A DNA stretch of 64,000 bases from assembly GCA_017473265.1 (NCBI GenBank), contig JAFULQ010000026.1, positions 62,001 to 126,000 of the forward strand, read 5' to 3'. The stretch comes from Erysipelotrichaceae bacterium. Lineage in GTDB: Bacteria; Bacillota_I; Bacilli_A; Erysipelotrichales; Erysipelotrichaceae. The notes under the pieces were generated by a model. The model had not been told where the DNA came from. It made no database searches and saw nothing but the letters and a program-made list of their open reading frames with translations. Below are positions 61,651 to 64,000 of this stretch, one piece after another. Position numbers and translations under genes: made by a program. The stretch's first letter is position 1. Every line of letters starts with the position of its first letter.

Positions 61651-62232
61651 TAAAAAGAAATGTAGAAATAAACCGATAAGAATACATATGATAACGGCAA
61701 AAAGAGCACTTCCTACAACTAATAATATCCGTTGATACGGACGTTTCCCTATTTCTCTTTGTCTTTGGATTTCATCTAACTTTTTACCTTCATAAAATGC
61801 TACAATTTCTTTGTACGTATAAATATCATGTTCTTTTTTAAATTTTTCAATTTTTAGTGCATAATACATTGCACCCAAATAAAAACTTATCCAAATAAAC
61901 CACGCCTTGTTGCCAAGCCATATAAACAATGGCGCAACAGAAACAAGAGTAACAATAAGTAATATCGTATACATCTTTTCATAACGCTTCATTTTCATTA
62001 CATCTTCTTTTTGAATAACTTCTTTCATCTTGTAAATATCTCCTTTGACTAGTTCATCAATAGAGATTCGAAAGATTTCACTTAGTAAGACCAAACTATG
62101 AATATCTGGATAACTCTTATCATTTTCCCAATTAGAAATAGTTTGACGAGAAACATAGATACGATCTGCCAATTCTTCTTGTGACATAGCTATTTGGTTT
62201 CTGTAAAACTTAATTTGTTTTCCAAGTTCCAT
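61645..62232 (-). CDS. XRE-family regulator with C-terminal membrane domain
   Basis: A 195-residue regulator: HTH_3 domain at residues 1-62 (LGKQIKFYRNQIAMSQEELADRIYVSRQTISNWENDKSYPD), then a linker and hydrophobic segments at about 85-125 and 170-194. The layout is that of membrane-tethered XRE proteins. AGGAGTGG precedes the ATG. Direct repeats in the upstream gap (62294-62323) could be its operator. Its signal and targets are unknown. Confidence 0.9.
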   Translation of the reverse strand: MELGKQIKFYRNQIAMSQEELADRIYVSRQTISNWENDKSYPDIHSLVLLSEIFRISIDELVKGDIYKMKEVIQKEDVMKMKRYEKMYTILLIVTLVSVAPLFIWLGNKAWFIWISFYLGAMYYALKIEKFKKEHDIYTYKEIVAFYEGKKLDEIQRQREIGKRPYQRILLVVGSALFAVIICILIGLFLHFFLN

Positions 62233-62293
62233 CTTTTTCCACTCCTTGTACATTCATACTAATCAAAGACACCATTATTCGCTATCAAAGGTC

Positions 62294-62335
62294 TTTTACA
62301 TGTCAAATTTTTACATTGTCAAAACTATTTGACAA
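62294..62335. repeat. direct and inverted repeats upstream of the XRE gene
   Basis: On the plus strand TTTTACATGTCAAA (62294-62307) and TTTTACATTGTCAAA (62309-62323) are near-identical direct repeats about 15 bases apart. The second is part of the perfect 8-bp inverted repeat TTGTCAAA-acta-TTTGACAA (62316-62335), which overlaps the stop codon of the hydrolase gene. No long T-tract follows. A likely binding site for a regulator. Confidence 0.5.
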
Positions 62336-63113
62336 AGAAATCATATACAATTCGATTAAAATCCTTAGCTTCTTCATATGCCGCATGACCTAAATTTTCA
62401 TACATATGCAATTTACACCCTAATTTATTAGCCAATTGTATAGAAGCTTCTCCAGTAACAATTTTATCTTGTTTACCACCTATAACGAGTATAGGACATT
62501 GAATTTTATCTAATAACTCATATGCATTACAAGTTAAACAAGACTTTGCCAAAATGATAAATCGTTTAGCATCCTTCGGCTTTTGCAATAATGCTAACAA
62601 AGGGAAAAATGGTCGATAACGTTTTACATAAGCATCTGAATACATTTTCTCTGCCATATCCACAATAAATTCCTTCATAGAATCTGTTTGAACCATCTGT
62701 ATCCAACGGTGAATCACCGATTCTACTGTATCATTATTTTCTGATAACGTTACAGCCAACACCATTTTATTCACCAAATCTGGACGTTCAATAGCTAAAT
62801 ATTGAGCAATCATACCACCTTGAGATACACCTAAGACATCTGCATTTTTAATACCCAAAGCATCCATTGCATCAGCAACATCTAATGCAAAATCTCTAAT
62901 AGTTATCCCTTCAAATACATCAGGTCTACGATCAAACACATATACAGTATATTCTTTAGAAAATATACGATACATAAAGGCTAACGGATAAGATGACCCT
63001 TTAATTCCACGAGTATTAAGTCCTTGAATCATTATTAAATTTTTCTTACCTCTACCAAAAGTAATATAATCTATATTGCGATCTTGTAGCTGCAACACTC
63101 GTTCTTTTACCAT
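62325..63113 (-). CDS. alpha/beta hydrolase
   Basis: A 262-residue hydrolase with nucleophile elbow VLGVSQGGMIAQYLAIERPDLV (Ser in GVSQGG), an acid in VIGGKQDKIVTG and the histidine in YENLGHAAYEEA, a full catalytic triad. No signal peptide. GGAGG stands seven bases before ATG 63111-63113. The substrate cannot be told. A second, different alpha/beta hydrolase follows on the same strand. Confidence 0.9.
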   Translation of the reverse strand: MVKERVLQLQDRNIDYITFGRGKKNLIMIQGLNTRGIKGSSYPLAFMYRIFSKEYTVYVFDRRPDVFEGITIRDFALDVADAMDALGIKNADVLGVSQGGMIAQYLAIERPDLVNKMVLAVTLSENNDTVESVIHRWIQMVQTDSMKEFIVDMAEKMYSDAYVKRYRPFFPLLALLQKPKDAKRFIILAKSCLTCNAYELLDKIQCPILVIGGKQDKIVTGEASIQLANKLGCKLHMYENLGHAAYEEAKDFNRIVYDFFVK

Positions 63114-63308
63114 ATACAATCCTCCACAACTGATTCTTCAGTAATTTTAAATATGTCAACACCATAGACTAAATATTAATCTATTTTGTTTTCAATTGGT
63201 AATATTGTTTTTATTATCTAGTAACAAAGTATCTTCTAAACAATATTCCATACGACTTGTAATATTTTTTTATTATCAAAAACTTTAGAATATACTTTTC
63301 AAAAATAA
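63114..63308. other. AT-rich gap between the two hydrolase genes
   Basis: These 195 bases hold no reading frame or RNA gene I can support. A TTGACA occurs near 63155 on the minus strand, but no good -10 follows at the right distance, so I call no promoter. No terminator with a T-tract is clear for the upstream gene. Confidence 0.4.
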
Positions 63309-64000
63309 TTATAACAATCCCCCTTCTTGGAAATTATCAATTAACTTACAATATTCTTTAGCATAATTCAAAGAAAACTCACCATGATACAATCCTTTTT
63401 TAGTAATGAACACACCATTTTCTAATTGATTATATAACTTTTCTGCTGACTGCTTCATCATAAGAGGCTCTTTATCACCAACAACAATATAGACATTCGC
63501 TTTCGTATTTACGATTGATGGTTTACTATCATACAACATATTTGCACGCATAAAAGCAATCATATTTTCTTTTGTAATCAAACAAGTATCTCGATAATAA
63601 ACATCAAACAATTCATCTTTAATTCGTAGATACCTATGTTGTAACTTCGCAAACCATACTTGTTTAATTAGACCATAACTCATAGCAAGCATCGGTTTTA
63701 TCCATTTAGCCATCCATTTACTCGGTTTTAATAATGCACTTTCAACTATCGCATACTCACAAATATCTGGTTTATTAGCTAACATTTCTACAACAATCTG
63801 TGCTCCTAAAGAAACTCCAGCTAATACATGAACTTTTTGCTTACATTCTTTATCAATGTATGTAATCAATTTACTCGCAAAATGTTCAATACTGCAAAAA
63901 TCATCATCACTACCAGCATGCCCATCAATAATTGGTAATATCACATGATAGTTTTTAGCTAGTATTTCCGCAACTTCTTGGTAATTCCACCAAGATAATC
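63309..64000 (-). CDS. alpha/beta hydrolase, cut by the window edge
   Basis: At least 230 codons lie in the window, and the frame runs open to base 64000, so the N-terminus is outside. The visible part starts LSWWNYQEVAEILAKNYHVI and continues into LPIIDGHAGSDDDF, with the nucleophile elbow GVSLGAQIVVEM, the acid in VVGDKEPLMM and the histidine in KGLYHGEF. A GTG inside the frame near 63944 is not the real start. Family as for the neighbour, substrate unknown. Confidence 0.85.
   Translation of the reverse strand, partial: LSWWNYQEVAEILAKNYHVILPIIDGHAGSDDDFCSIEHFASKLITYIDKECKQKVHVLAGVSLGAQIVVEMLANKPDICEYAIVESALLKPSKWMAKWIKPMLAMSYGLIKQVWFAKLQHRYLRIKDELFDVYYRDTCLITKENMIAFMRANMLYDSKPSIVNTKANVYIVVGDKEPLMMKQSAEKLYNQLENGVFITKKGLYHGEFSLNYAKEYCKLIDNFQEGGLL

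Noticed and set aside
1-64000. tRNA, rRNA, CRISPR, insertion sequences, prophage
   Set aside because: I found no cloverleaf-like sequence in the short gaps, no regularly spaced repeats, and no transposase, integrase or phage structural gene.

Overview
The window is AT-rich, gene-dense chromosomal DNA from a spore-forming low-GC Firmicute. Direct evidence is the near-complete sporulation set (spoIIAA-spoIIAB-sigF, spoVAC-AD-AE, dacB-spmA-spmB, dacF, yqfC-yqfD), the AGGAGG-type ribosome sites and the many short stem-loop terminators with T-tracts. The compact minimal spoVA set, the two large diphosphate-type phosphofructokinases and the gene mix suggest Erysipelotrichia or a neighbouring class; that placement is inference. 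All genes but two run on the minus strand. The two plus-strand genes both encode HAD phosphatases. I see no tRNA, rRNA, CRISPR array, insertion sequence, prophage or integration site, and no gene-free stretch above 300 bases.  Layout, left to right (transcription mostly right to left): 1-1400 holds the start of a cut-off gene, yqfD, yqfC and rpsU. 1460-6374 is a translation and wall block: deoC, murE, mtaB, rsmE, rluB. 6401-14296 is the sporulation and chromosome-segregation core: spmB, spmA, dacB, scpB, scpA, then spoVAE-AD-AC joined to sigF-spoIIAB-spoIIAA, then dacF. 14368-18071 is a nucleotide block (pdp, plsC, folA, thyA and an OB-fold SSB-like gene). 18183-28882 follows the Bacillus miaB/rnjB/spoIIIE/ymfF/ymfH neighbourhood, with a nanE plus SIS-isomerase pair inserted. 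28940-33659 holds ferredoxin, rpmF, yceD, rnc, plsX and recG. 33661-39030 is a run of seven tightly spaced genes of mostly unknown purpose leading into recG. 39098-41811 is a Trp/Tyr-type ABC transporter. 41952-48946 is hydrolases and housekeeping factors. 49038-57243 is rich in GNAT acetyltransferases (seven within 7.5 kb). 57302-60681 holds the tandem phosphofructokinases. 60844-64000 holds a HAD phosphatase, a membrane XRE regulator and two alpha/beta hydrolases, the last cut by the window edge.  How it works together: SpoIIAA and SpoIIAB hold sigma-F until asymmetric division. The SpoVA proteins move dipicolinic acid, SpmA/SpmB and DacB/DacF remodel the spore cortex, and YqfC/YqfD are conserved mother-cell sporulation proteins. 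ScpA/ScpB and FtsK/SpoIIIE handle chromosome condensation and pumping.  Points of most interest: the RNase J-family protein lacks several metal-binding residues and is probably a non-catalytic J2-type partner. Four sporulation operons carry a CATA-type -10-like box only 4-6 bases before the ribosome site, and in two of them (yqfC, dacF) a perfect inverted repeat encloses ribosome site and start codon. Most terminators contain the stop codon of the gene they end. Several operator-like dyads and direct repeats are described.
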